From Alistipes sp. (GTDB lineage: Bacteria; Bacteroidota; Bacteroidia; Bacteroidales; Rikenellaceae): a stretch of DNA of 64,000 nt. Made by a program: the position numbers and the translations under genes. The stretch spans positions 1 to 64,000 of the forward strand of contig JAGAOZ010000014.1 in NCBI GenBank assembly GCA_017623505.1, in the 5' to 3' direction. The notes under the pieces are model-generated. The model was given only the letters and a program-made list of their open reading frames with translations. It ran no database searches and was not told where the DNA came from. This document shows, in pieces, positions 8,700 through 17,496 of this stretch. Position 1 is the first letter of the stretch. Each line of letters begins with the position of its first letter.

Positions 8700-10172
8700 A
8701 TGGAGCAGAACAAGAAAAATATCTCGGTGGGCTTCAAGCTCAGCGTGATGACACTCGCCATAATGAACGTAACGGCGGTGGTGAGCCTCCGAGGATTGAC
8801 CTCCGAGGCGGTATATGGGCTATCGTCGGCGTTCTACTACCTCTTTGCCGCCATAGTCTTCCTCATACCGACAGCTATGGTGGCTGCCGAGCTCGCAGCG
8901 ATGTTCTCCGACAAGCAGGGAGGAGTATTTCGCTGGGTGGGCGAGGCTTTTGGTGCGAGGACAGGCTTCCTGGCGATATGGCTGCAATGGATAGAGTCGA
9001 CGATATGGTATCCTACGGTGCTGACGTTCGGTGCAGTATCTATCGCATTCATTGGTATGGACTCCGCGACAGATGCATCGCTCGCCTCGAACAAGCTCTT
9101 CACGCTCATTATCGTATTGGCTATCTATTGGATAGCGACGTGGATAGCTATGCGAGGCTTGAGTTGGGTAGGTAAGATAAGCAAGTGGGGCGGTATGATA
9201 GGTACGATAATACCTGCAGCGATACTTATCGTGCTGGGTATAGTCTACATCTCGACAGGAGGCGAGAATCAGATGGATATGAAGCAGGGATTCTTCCCCG
9301 ACCTGACGAAGTTGGACAATCTGGTCTTGGCGAGCAGTATCTTCCTCTTCTATGCCGGTATGGAGATGATGGGTGTGCACGTGATGGATGTGAAAAACCC
9401 GTCGCGAAACTATCCGAAGGCTATCCTGATAGGCTCGCTGATAACGGTGGCGATATTTATCCTCGGCACGTTTGCCTTGGGCTTCATAATCCCCGCAAAG
9501 GATATTTCGCTCACGCAGTCGCTGCTGATTGGCTTTGACAACTACTTCACGCACTTCCACCTGCATTGGGCGTCGCCCGTGATAGCTATTGCGTTGACCT
9601 TCGGCGTGTTAGCGGGTGTGCTGACGTGGGTGGCAGGACCGTCGAAGGGTATCTTCACCGTAGGTAAGGCGGGCTATCTGCCGCCATTCTTCCAACGCAC
9701 AAACCGTCGAGGCGTGCAACGTAACATCTTGTTGGTGCAGGGTGCTATTGTAACGCTGCTGTCGCTCTTGTTCGTTGTTATGCCATCGGTGCAGTCGTTC
9801 TATCAGATACTCTCGCAGCTGACCATACTATTGTACCTGATAATGTATCTGCTGATGTTTGCCGCTGCGATACGTCTGCGATACAAGCTGCCTAACCTCG
9901 CGCGCCCATTTCGTCTGGGCAAGGGTGGCAACGGACTGATGTGGCTGATAGGCTCGGTAGGTTTCTTGGGCTCGCTGATGGCTTTCGTGCTGAGCTTCAT
10001 ACCGCCAAGTCAGATAGCTACGGGAAGCAGTCGCGTATGGTACTCGGTGCTTATCATAGGCTGTATCGTAATGGTTGTGATACCTTATATAATATATGCG
10101 ATGCGTCGCCCATCGTGGCGAGACCCTAAAGCGGAGTTTGCACCGTTTACGTGGGAGAAGCGAAACTTGTAG
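8700..10172 (+). CDS. gadC: Glutamate/GABA antiporter
   Basis: The 490-residue APC-superfamily transporter has twelve predicted membrane helices and the family-typical WIESTIWYPTVLTF segment after helix 2. It exchanges external glutamate for internal GABA in acid resistance. After the last helix only about 25 residues remain, ending TWEKRNL; the His-rich C-terminal plug that closes E. coli GadC at neutral pH is not recognisable. pH gating may therefore differ (inference). A perfect 8-bp inverted repeat (10160-10178) spans the stop codon. Confidence 0.95.
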   Translation: MEQNKKNISVGFKLSVMTLAIMNVTAVVSLRGLTSEAVYGLSSAFYYLFAAIVFLIPTAMVAAELAAMFSDKQGGVFRWVGEAFGARTGFLAIWLQWIESTIWYPTVLTFGAVSIAFIGMDSATDASLASNKLFTLIIVLAIYWIATWIAMRGLSWVGKISKWGGMIGTIIPAAILIVLGIVYISTGGENQMDMKQGFFPDLTKLDNLVLASSIFLFYAGMEMMGVHVMDVKNPSRNYPKAILIGSLITVAIFILGTFALGFIIPAKDISLTQSLLIGFDNYFTHFHLHWASPVIAIALTFGVLAGVLTWVAGPSKGIFTVGKAGYLPPFFQRTNRRGVQRNILLVQGAIVTLLSLLFVVMPSVQSFYQILSQLTILLYLIMYLLMFAAAIRLRYKLPNLARPFRLGKGGNGLMWLIGSVGFLGSLMAFVLSFIPPSQIATGSSRVWYSVLIIGCIVMVVIPYIIYAMRRPSWRDPKAEFAPFTWEKRNL

Positions 10173-10178
10173 TTTCGC
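10160..10178. other. Hairpin across the gadC stop codon
   Basis: GCGAAACT-TGT-AGTTTCGC forms a perfect 8-bp stem with a 3-nt loop and includes the TAG stop. There is no T run, so it is not a typical terminator; an mRNA 3' stabiliser is possible. Confidence 0.5.
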
Positions 10179-10185
10179 AATTCAC

Positions 10186-10267
10186 GGCTGCGAGTAAGCG
10201 AGGGCAGAGTCAAGCTCGCTTGAGCTATGCCGAGCGGAAGCAGACAAGGGAAAGCGTCAGCTTTGCC
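10186..10267. repeat. Dispersed hairpin repeat, copy 1
   Basis: First of four copies of an approximately 65-80 bp element (others at 19067, 19154 and 24778) that starts GGCTGCGAGTAAGCGAG and contains AAGCTCGCTTGA and GCCGAGCG blocks able to pair. This copy ends with GGGAAAGCGTCAGCTTTGCC, as does the 24778 copy. It lies in the gap between convergent genes. Confidence 0.8.
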
Positions 10268-10284
10268 AAAGTTAAGTTAGGGGG

Positions 10285-10321
10285 ATTAAAGGATACTAAA
10301 GGATATTAAGGGATACTAAAG
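10285..10321. repeat. Tandem 10-bp repeat (ATTAAAGGAT)
   Basis: Three full and one partial copies of an (A[TC]TAA[AG]GGAT) unit. The same word occurs as ACTAAAGGATATTAAAG at 16451-16467. No function is known. Confidence 0.7.
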
Positions 10322-10344
10322 TCTTCAGCTTAAAGTGAGAGTTC

Positions 10345-10384
10345 AAAAAAGGAGGATGTTCCATTGCGGAACACCCTCCCTTTT
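10345..10384. terminator. Bidirectional terminator between gadC and the lipoprotein gene
   Basis: A 12-bp stem with one mismatch (GGAGGATGTTCC / GGAACACCCTCC) is flanked by six A on the left and TTTT on the right, so it can serve both converging transcripts. Confidence 0.85.
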
Positions 10385-10432
10385 GTGATTTTTGAGAAGT
10401 TCTATAACAAGAGTCTTGTTAGAGAATTTCTA

Positions 10433-13093
10433 CTATAGTTCAGCGATAGAGTCTGCCACATACTCAAACTGACCCTCGCCAACAACAGCGAAATCGAATG
10501 AGTAGTTCTTGTTAGGACCGTAAGCGTAAACCTTGATGACAACCTTCTTGTACTCCTCAGGTGTCATTGTAGGATATACGTAGTGGAGCACCTCAGCAAA
10601 TACCTCAGCGGTATTCTGCTTCAGAGCAGCCAAAATCTCGTCATCAGAGAGGCTACCCAAGCCGGCAGCTGCGAAACCACCCTTAACAGCTGATGGACGC
10701 CAGTCCATATTGCCGTAGTATGCCGATGCACCTGTGTAGAACTCGTTGTTACCGTAGTTAGATACCCAATAGCTTCCTGCTGGCTTAGCACCATCGATAG
10801 TAACGATGTCGGTAGATACGATAACACCAGCGTTATCACGTGCAGGAGCACCCATAGGCACATCCTTGTTGTCATATACCCAGTTTACACAATACTGATA
10901 GAACGCCCTAGTCTCGGTACTTGAAGTGTTGGTGAAGTCCAACTCCAAAGTACGGTCGATATTCCAAACGCCCTCAGCCTTACGGAACTGGTCGGTCTTA
11001 TCCTCGAAGTAGATAGTCTTCACCCAAGCCTGACCATTGCTTACGTACTCGTCAACCTTCCAAGAGGTAGCACCACCTGCATAGCAACGGAATGCTACGT
11101 TCTTAACGTCGCCATCCTGTGCATAAGGGAATGCCTGTGCAAGGAACTGTGGGAGATACTTATCCTGGTCTGGGTTAGTGAAGTTACCATAATTTTGACC
11201 CATAGCTTTGTAGTCAGCTGGCTGAACAGCCAATACGTCGCTCTTCTCGAATGCTGAGCCGTTCCACTTGAGGTAAGCGTAGAGCTTCTCGCTTGCGTCA
11301 ATCTTGATTGAAGCACGAGTTGCCACGATACCCTCGCCAGCGTCAACACCTGTAACGATGATATTTACATACTTAGGAGCACCACCGCTAACAGAGATAG
11401 AGCAGAAGTAACCGTATACAGTGCACTGCAAACCGTCGGTCAAAACCTCCTTAACGTTGTCGGTTGCACCGTAGATGCTACCAACAGCAGTATTAGCACC
11501 ATCAACATTGAAGTTGATGAAGTTACCACTAACAGCAGCAGTACCTGTCATTGAAGCGTAGATAGCCAAACCGTTCTCGGTACGAGAGGTAAGCAACTCA
11601 TCCATACCTGCACCTGTAAGCTCTACAGCTGTGCCGTAGTAAGGAGTAGTCTTAACTGTACCAACCTTAGCGATAGTAAGACCTGTTGCACCAATCTGGA
11701 AGCCCTTGTTGTATGAGCCGATAGTACCGCTCAACGCTACCTTATCACCTACCTCATAGCCAGAGGTCTTGTAGAGAAGGATTGAGCCTGAGTTATCGGT
11801 GAAGATAGGACCCTGAGCCGATACAGCAGAGATGTAACCGTAAGCCTCAACAGCATCACCGTCAGCGATACCCTCGAAAGCAGAGGTGTAAACTACATTC
11901 TCAGCCATTGTAGGAGCCTCGTTGATATGTGTTGCGATGAAGTTAATAAACTTACCACCAGAGATAGATGAGAAGTAACCGTAGAGAGTTACAGTCTCTC
12001 CGTCAGAAAGCAATGTCTTCTGGTCGTCAGTCAAACCGTAGAAGCTACCCTGTGTAGCGGTTGCACCATCAACATTGAAGTTGTAGTAGTTGCCACTAAC
12101 AGAGAGTGTACCTGTAACGGTTGCATACATAAGATAGTCATCGTAAGTACGATTTGTCAAGATTGCATCCAAATCAGCACCTGTAAGCTCAACAGCCTCA
12201 GGATAAACGAACTCGGTAGTGCCAATCTTCTCAACAGTAAGACCCGATGTACCAATCTGGAAGCCCTTGTTGTAAGAAGAGATAGTACCCGATACCTTCA
12301 AAACATCGCCAAGCTCATAGCCTGTGGTCTTATACATAAGTACAGAGCCTGCGTCGTCGGTCAGGATAATACCCTGTGAAGATACAGCAGATACATAACC
12401 TACAACCTCAACAGCGTCGTTCAAAACAGCAGCACCCAAAACTGAAGTGAAAGTAGTAGGCTCTGCAGGAACACCTGGCTCGTCGCCTGGCTCCTCTGGC
12501 TGCTCGTCTGGATTGTATGGCTCCTCGGCTGAGTAGTTGTAGGTAACAGCTACATAGTCGCCTGCCTCCAGACCCTCGCTTGGAACAACTGTCAGAAGAT
12601 TAGACTCAGTAGCAGGAGTAAGAGCCTTAACGAACTCCTCCTCGCTACCCCAGATAGTCTGGTAGTCAGCATCCTTGAGTGTGTACTCGGTAGCAGCATT
12701 CATCTTCTGCAACTCGGCAGGAACCTCTGTTGCGGTGGTGTAGGTTACCATAACAACCGAACCGTCGTCAACGGTAGGATATGTCGCTGCTACGAATGCT
12801 GGGATATAAGCTGCAGCCTCGTCAGCTGAGCCGAAATACTTATTTCTGCCGATAGCAGCGAGTGCATCTAACTCACCTGCAGCCTCAGCAATCTGCCTGT
12901 TGGTCTTATTGTTAGCGATAGCAGAGTAATCATCCTCCGAAAGAGTGTAGTTGATGGTCTGCACATCGGTAATTGTGTTGTCCTGCTCGTATCCGTCGAG
13001 ATAGGTCTCGTTGAAGTAATTGGTCTCACAACCCCAACCGATGAGGGCTACTGCAACGAGCGACAAGAACTTTGTGATAATATTCTTATTCAT
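10433..13093 (-). CDS. Surface lipoprotein with tandem duplicated OB-like domains, partner of the TonB receptor
   Basis: The 886-residue protein has a lipoprotein signal (lipobox IGWGC, Cys22). Residues 45-190 form an N-terminal module, 190-214 an acidic Pro-rich linker, and two homologous beta-rich repeats follow at about 215-392 and 402-585. Each repeat has the series VSAVS-QG, SYNKGFQIG, VELTGA, SGN-NFNVDGA and YGYF-SIS; the pattern resembles tandem OB-fold domains of Bacteroidetes secreted proteins, but I assign this only tentatively. Residues 600-886 form a C-terminal region with partial similarity to the N-terminal module. A good ribosome site (AAGGAGG) precedes the start. The receptor gene ends 20 bp upstream, so this is probably its surface-exposed substrate-binding partner. 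Confidence 0.75.
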   Translation of the reverse strand: MNKNIITKFLSLVAVALIGWGCETNYFNETYLDGYEQDNTITDVQTINYTLSEDDYSAIANNKTNRQIAEAAGELDALAAIGRNKYFGSADEAAAYIPAFVAATYPTVDDGSVVMVTYTTATEVPAELQKMNAATEYTLKDADYQTIWGSEEEFVKALTPATESNLLTVVPSEGLEAGDYVAVTYNYSAEEPYNPDEQPEEPGDEPGVPAEPTTFTSVLGAAVLNDAVEVVGYVSAVSSQGIILTDDAGSVLMYKTTGYELGDVLKVSGTISSYNKGFQIGTSGLTVEKIGTTEFVYPEAVELTGADLDAILTNRTYDDYLMYATVTGTLSVSGNYYNFNVDGATATQGSFYGLTDDQKTLLSDGETVTLYGYFSSISGGKFINFIATHINEAPTMAENVVYTSAFEGIADGDAVEAYGYISAVSAQGPIFTDNSGSILLYKTSGYEVGDKVALSGTIGSYNKGFQIGATGLTIAKVGTVKTTPYYGTAVELTGAGMDELLTSRTENGLAIYASMTGTAAVSGNFINFNVDGANTAVGSIYGATDNVKEVLTDGLQCTVYGYFCSISVSGGAPKYVNIIVTGVDAGEGIVATRASIKIDASEKLYAYLKWNGSAFEKSDVLAVQPADYKAMGQNYGNFTNPDQDKYLPQFLAQAFPYAQDGDVKNVAFRCYAGGATSWKVDEYVSNGQAWVKTIYFEDKTDQFRKAEGVWNIDRTLELDFTNTSSTETRAFYQYCVNWVYDNKDVPMGAPARDNAGVIVSTDIVTIDGAKPAGSYWVSNYGNNEFYTGASAYYGNMDWRPSAVKGGFAAAGLGSLSDDEILAALKQNTAEVFAEVLHYVYPTMTPEEYKKVVIKVYAYGPNKNYSFDFAVVGEGQFEYVADSIAEL

Positions 13094-13113
13094 AATGTCT
13101 TTCCTCCTTATGG

Positions 13114-15816
13114 TTAGAAGTTAATCTTGAGTCGAAGTGTGTAGGTACGGCCGAACGAGTACATCACAGCGTAGCAATCCTCCCAACCCTTAGCATCGGT
13201 ACCGCACTGTGCGTCCATAATGTAGTTGTAGTTGTAGAGGTTGTTTACGTTACCGTAGAGTGTAGCACGTACGTCCTTACCAATCTTAAATGAGTAGCTT
13301 GCTGAAAGATCCAACTGGTGGCCTACAGGGATACGCCAAGGATCGTTCACAGTAGCTGTCGAGTTCACGATAGCTGTTGAGCCGAGGTAGAAGTCAGCGT
13401 AGTTGTTAGCGTAGACATTGAAGTCAGCACCAACGCGAACACCCTTCATAGGGAAGAAATCAACACCAACAGCAGCAGTAGTCTGTGCAGAACCTGCTAC
13501 GTGGATACCCTTCTGCTGAAGCTCAATCCAAGCGTGATCCTCTGCCATAATGCCCGATGCAACCGTTCCGTCCATCTTAGCTGTCAATGGCTGACCGTGT
13601 GAGTTGTAGTAGTAACCCTTAGCGTTGCTATTCCATACCCAATCACCAACAGATACCATACCTGTCAGGTTAATCCAGCGTGCAGGCTTATAACGAAGAT
13701 CCAACTCAACACCCATATGGCGAGCGTCGATACCTGTGAGGTTTACACGTGCGTAGTCGCCGTCAGACATAAGCTTTGAACGAACATCTGCCTTATCCAT
13801 CCACATTGTGTAGTAGAGGTTCAAGTTTACGTTCAACTTATCGGTACGCAAGCCGTAACCACCCTCAACAGAGAATACCTTCTCGTTTACAGCGTCAGGG
13901 TTAGTCATGTGGCTGGTTGTAGACTGCAAGAAAGCGCCACCAGAGAAGAATGGAGCACGTGAGATGTAACCTACATTGAGGAATACGTTAGAAGAACGTG
14001 TGAAGTTCCAGTTTACACCACCCTTAGCTGTGAAGCCGAGGAAGTTGATGTGGTCTGACTCAGCGTGAGCTGCATCATAGTAGAAGTTATCAACACGCCA
14101 GTAACCTGTGTTAGAGATAGAACCCGATACGAAAGCATTGAACTTATCCTTTGTCCACTCCAACTGTGCAAATACACCCTCCTGATGAACGTGGCCGTCG
14201 TAGTCACGATAAACAGTGTCACCAACGGTCAGCTTCTCATTAACCCAGTTAGGATTAGCGGCAGCAGCGTTGTTCACAGCCTTAACGTTCTTACGGTCAG
14301 CATCGTCGATGAAGTATGCACCACCGTAGAGGTCGATAATCTCGTTAGTGTGCTCACCTACGTAGTAACGTACATCGACACCGGCAGAGAGCTCCAAGTC
14401 AGGAGTAATCTGGTTGGTGTAGGTAGAGAGCAAACCATACCACATGTGGTTATTAACACTCTTCGACATAACCATATTAGAACCTGTTGTAGAGGCAGCA
14501 TTCATATCCTGGATTGCACCGTAGTCGAATGTACCGTCCGGCTTACGGAAGTCATCACGGAGGATACCGTTATTTACACCGTTCCACATTGAGCGGTAAG
14601 CCGATGTACGACCCTGACCAGAGTAACCATAACCGCGACCGATAGACATATACAGAGCGGTAGAGAGTGATGACTTATAGTTAATCTGCCACTGGTGGTT
14701 CAATGAAATCTGTGGCTTGTGGTAGCCGTTCTCCATAGAGGTACGCTCCTTGCCATTGTTGTCGAAACCGTAAACAGCGTTGTAACGATACTTATCCTTC
14801 TCGCCTGTCCACTGTGCTACCTTGTCCCACTCCTTGATAGAAAGACCTGCGTAAAGAGGCTTACGCTGGTTGTGCTTCTGTGGAGCACCGAAAGCAGTAA
14901 GTGAGAGCTGATGACGCTCGTTGATACGCTTAGAGATGTTTACAAACCAGTTGTAACCCTCGAAGCCTGTACCCTGGATGTAACCGTCACCCCAACGCTT
15001 TGCGAAGAGCACGCTGGCAGCCCAACCCTTCTCGGTAAGACCTGTTGAGAGGCTCAATGAGAGCTGCTGCAAACCGTCGTTACCTACGCCATAAGAGAAT
15101 GTACCACCCTTCTTAGCGTCGATAGAGTTAGTTACGATGTTGATAGTACCACCAACAGATGGAGATGAAATCTTCGAAGCACCCATACCACGCTGAGTCT
15201 GCATAGAACGTGTTACATCAGACAAACCAGCCCAGTTTGACCAATAGACGCCACCCCACTCCATATCGTTCACAGGCACACCGTTAATCATAACAGCGAC
15301 GTTAGCCGACTTAAAACCACGCATGTTGATTTTAGAGTCGCCATAACCACCACCGTCCTTGGTAACGTAAACACCAGGAGTAGACTTCAAAATCTCAGGG
15401 AACTCCTGACCACCGAGCTTGTACTCGATGTCGGCAGCTGTGATAGTAGAGACAGCCACAGGAGTCTTACGCTGAACAGCCACTGACTGGCTAACAACAA
15501 CGTCCTCCATCATAATTGCGTCAGGCTCCATACGGATTGTACCCAACTTGCACTGACCAGCAGAAGCATTGAGCTTCAAAATCTGTGTCTTGTAGTTCAG
15601 GAAACTAACCTCAACCTCAGCAGCATCTCCCTTCACGCGGAATGAGAAAGTACCATTGATGTCGGTGCTCGTACCCTGAGTCGTACCAACTACCATCACA
15701 GTAGCACCAATCATTGGCTGATCGGCCTCATCTACGACAGTACCGGTGACGAGTGTCTGCGCCTGAGCGGTGAAGCCCAAAGCCAGACCAATCATCAGAA
15801 GTAAAAGTTTCTTCAT
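13114..15816 (-). CDS. TonB-dependent outer-membrane receptor
   Basis: The 900-residue protein has a signal peptide ending AQAQ near residue 20, a carboxypeptidase-regulatory-like domain at about 21-105 (VTGTVVDEADQPMIGATV), a plug at about 110-235 (PVAVSTITAADI, NMRGFKSANVAVMINGVPVND, GGTINIVTN) and a beta barrel to a final Phe. It imports a ligand across the outer membrane using TonB energy. It is shorter than classical SusC and lacks a SusD neighbour; the partner is instead the duplicated-domain lipoprotein downstream. The substrate is unknown. A promoter lies about 110 bp upstream. Confidence 0.93.
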   Translation of the reverse strand: MKKLLLLMIGLALGFTAQAQTLVTGTVVDEADQPMIGATVMVVGTTQGTSTDINGTFSFRVKGDAAEVEVSFLNYKTQILKLNASAGQCKLGTIRMEPDAIMMEDVVVSQSVAVQRKTPVAVSTITAADIEYKLGGQEFPEILKSTPGVYVTKDGGGYGDSKINMRGFKSANVAVMINGVPVNDMEWGGVYWSNWAGLSDVTRSMQTQRGMGASKISSPSVGGTINIVTNSIDAKKGGTFSYGVGNDGLQQLSLSLSTGLTEKGWAASVLFAKRWGDGYIQGTGFEGYNWFVNISKRINERHQLSLTAFGAPQKHNQRKPLYAGLSIKEWDKVAQWTGEKDKYRYNAVYGFDNNGKERTSMENGYHKPQISLNHQWQINYKSSLSTALYMSIGRGYGYSGQGRTSAYRSMWNGVNNGILRDDFRKPDGTFDYGAIQDMNAASTTGSNMVMSKSVNNHMWYGLLSTYTNQITPDLELSAGVDVRYYVGEHTNEIIDLYGGAYFIDDADRKNVKAVNNAAAANPNWVNEKLTVGDTVYRDYDGHVHQEGVFAQLEWTKDKFNAFVSGSISNTGYWRVDNFYYDAAHAESDHINFLGFTAKGGVNWNFTRSSNVFLNVGYISRAPFFSGGAFLQSTTSHMTNPDAVNEKVFSVEGGYGLRTDKLNVNLNLYYTMWMDKADVRSKLMSDGDYARVNLTGIDARHMGVELDLRYKPARWINLTGMVSVGDWVWNSNAKGYYYNSHGQPLTAKMDGTVASGIMAEDHAWIELQQKGIHVAGSAQTTAAVGVDFFPMKGVRVGADFNVYANNYADFYLGSTAIVNSTATVNDPWRIPVGHQLDLSASYSFKIGKDVRATLYGNVNNLYNYNYIMDAQCGTDAKGWEDCYAVMYSFGRTYTLRLKINF

Positions 15817-15926
15817 AAATGTTTTGTTTAATGAATGATTTGAAATGTGAATAAATATTTAGTATAACAAATTGTTACTCTGTGGGTTATTGCAAAAATA
15901 TTCTGTTTTGCTGTTTCTTTGCATAG

Positions 15927-15957
15927 CAAAGATAGTTGCAATATTGCGAAAAGACAA
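15927..15957 (-). promoter_or_regulatory. Promoter of the TonB receptor operon
   Basis: On the minus strand TTG (15955-15957) and TATCTTTG (15927-15934) are separated by 20 bp, fitting the Bacteroidetes -33/-7 pattern. The leader would be about 100 nt. Confidence 0.65.
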
Positions 15958-16118
15958 CCTTTTGGTAGAAAATTTACCTAACAAATAATCAACAACGAGA
16001 AGACAAAATCGGAAATTTTGGTTTAGAGGTGGTTTTCGGGTGTGCTTCTTTATAAGCAGATAGTTGTCGGAGAAAAATCGGGAAATACGTTTCAGCAAGG
16101 GTGTTCGATAAGCGGTAG

Positions 16119-16185
16119 ATTGCCACGAAATAGCATAGAACGTGGTTGGGTATCAGACAGGACAGCAGATGCTATTTCTCGCAAT
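16119..16185. repeat. Inverted-repeat element, 67 bp
   Basis: The ends ATTGC...GCAAT and the perfect 10-bp arms GAAATAGCAT / ATGCTATTTC make a long stem around a 32-nt centre. The flanks (GCGGTAG before, GAC after) recur around 16519-16550. It resembles small hairpin elements with GATTGC...GCAATGAC ends seen in many bacterial genomes. Confidence 0.6.
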
Positions 16186-16197
16186 GACATTTTATTA

Positions 16198-16240
16198 ATT
16201 TTCAGTTTTCACCTTTTAGTTTTCAGTTTTCACCTTTCGT
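16198..16240. repeat. Simple repeat TTTTCAGTTTTCACC, two units
   Basis: Two copies of the unit separated by TTTAG. The reverse complement of nearly the same sequence is found at 24729-24777. Confidence 0.7.
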
Positions 16241-16260
16241 AGCCTGGGTAGTAAAAAAGT

Positions 16261-16470
16261 TACCTGCGCTACTAGGAGGAGCGAGTAATCGAGATACAAT
16301 GCAGGAAACACAGACAGGAAACCATTTAGCTACCCGCAGGACTTGAAGGGGCGGAATAGATTTAAATGGAGTGCAAAGAAAGCTCGGGTAACCGAACGGT
16401 TACCCGCGTTACCGTTGGTGGTTATAGGAAGTTTGATGGAGGTTGGGGAAACTAAAGGATATTAAAGTGG
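16261..16470. repeat. Degenerate 70-bp tandem repeat, three units
   Basis: The words TACCTGCG, TACCCGCA and TACCCGCG start at 16261, 16331 and 16401, exactly 70 bp apart, and units two and three also align at ATGGAG 30-odd bases further on. Similarity elsewhere is low. GGGGCGGAAT...TAAATGGAG of unit two recurs at 20551. The perfect palindrome GGGTAACCG-AA-CGGTTACCC is at 16386-16405. Confidence 0.45.
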
Positions 16471-16518
16471 GCGGCGGGATTGTGAGTGGCATCAGCGAGG
16501 GTGTTTAGTTAGCAGTAG

Positions 16519-16550
16519 ATTCCCTTCGCCCTGCAGAGCAAGTCGGGAAT
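16519..16550. repeat. Short inverted-repeat element, degenerate copy
   Basis: GCAGTAGATTCCC ... GGGAATGAC shares its ends with the 16119 element and has ATTCCC/GGGAAT arms. Confidence 0.45.
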
Positions 16551-16585
16551 GACGTGTTATGGTCAGTTTTCCCTACAAACAGATG

Positions 16586-17494
16586 TTACTTCTTGCGCCA
16601 AACGATATAGTTGGTATTGCGAGGCAAACCCTTATAGCCACCATAATAGCCCGGCACGCCGAAGTCGTGGAATACCCCCTCGGCATCGCGCGCCCAGCCA
16701 TAGGCCTCTCCTCCAACCAAATAGACACTATTCTCAACGCCCAAATCTACCAATGCCTGGGCAAAATCGTGGAACGACTCCTTGGAGAGCGTTTCAATCA
16801 TAAAAATCTCATCCATACGCTCACAAATGGCGCGTCGAATAGCCTTATTCTTAGGATTATTCTCAACCAAACGGCCATTATCGACCAAAGGATATTGACG
16901 GAAGAAGTGACCACCCTTGGCTGCTGCCTCCTCGAAAAGCGGAGAGTTATCTGCCACGCCGATAGTCACCTTGCCATCTATTGAAGCACAATAACCGCGC
17001 TTGGACAAACCCCACGCCTTAGGCTCGCCAGCCAAAACAAAGGCACCAACAATCTTCTTGTTATCGGCACGAATATCAGCAGCTTGCGCCGTATAGATAA
17101 CGTTCTCGTCCTTGATATCCATCTTGCCGATATGAAGTGACATACTCGCATTGTGCGGAATATAAAGCTTCAGCGGAATATCGTTAATCACAGTATCGCG
17201 AATCTCGCAAAAACCCGCCGCAAGCGAATCGACCTGCATACCGAACGGCTTGCGCTCATCCTTAACAGGCACTGGTTCAGCTACAACCTCCCCCTCAAAG
17301 AGTCCCGGCTCCGAGGTCTCGGTCTTGACAGGCTGCGGAGCCTTGTCCGACTCCCCAGAGGTAAACACAAAGCCCAAAACAACAACCAAAACAATCAACC
17401 CCGCAATGACCAAGCCAATGACTCGACTCTTCTTCGATGATTTTCCGCCAATGACGCGAATCTCATCATCTTGAATATCTCTCAGCTTCTCCAT
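16586..17494 (-). CDS. Membrane-anchored protein, possibly phosphodiester glycosidase-like
   Basis: The 302-residue protein has a short cytoplasmic N-terminus, one transmembrane helix at about 25-46 (VIGLVIAGLIVLVVVLGFVF), an acidic/Pro linker, and an extracytoplasmic domain from about 95. The sequence SIDGKVTIGVADNS and the late segment DLGVENSVYLVGGEAYGW resemble the phosphodiester glycosidase (NAGPA/DUF2233) fold, though the match is weak and I cannot confirm an active site. The start is preceded by an AGGAGG site overlapping the end of the LytTR gene, 2 bp upstream; the pair is translationally linked. Confidence 0.6.
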   Translation of the reverse strand: MEKLRDIQDDEIRVIGGKSSKKSRVIGLVIAGLIVLVVVLGFVFTSGESDKAPQPVKTETSEPGLFEGEVVAEPVPVKDERKPFGMQVDSLAAGFCEIRDTVINDIPLKLYIPHNASMSLHIGKMDIKDENVIYTAQAADIRADNKKIVGAFVLAGEPKAWGLSKRGYCASIDGKVTIGVADNSPLFEEAAAKGGHFFRQYPLVDNGRLVENNPKNKAIRRAICERMDEIFMIETLSKESFHDFAQALVDLGVENSVYLVGGEAYGWARDAEGVFHDFGVPGYYGGYKGLPRNTNYIVWRKK

Positions 17495-17496
17495 AA

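Larger units (their letters stand above)
15817..16585. other. 769-bp gene-free region rich in degenerate repeats
   Basis: Besides the receptor promoter, this gap contains only repeat remnants: two hairpin-type elements (16119, 16519), a Bacteroidetes-style simple repeat (16198), a degenerate 70-bp tandem array (16261) and a perfect 9-bp palindrome (16386-16405). No credible coding frame was found. Confidence 0.6.

Noticed and set aside
10285..10321. CRISPR array
   Set aside because: Units are 10 bp and contiguous, with no spacers; no cas genes are in the window.
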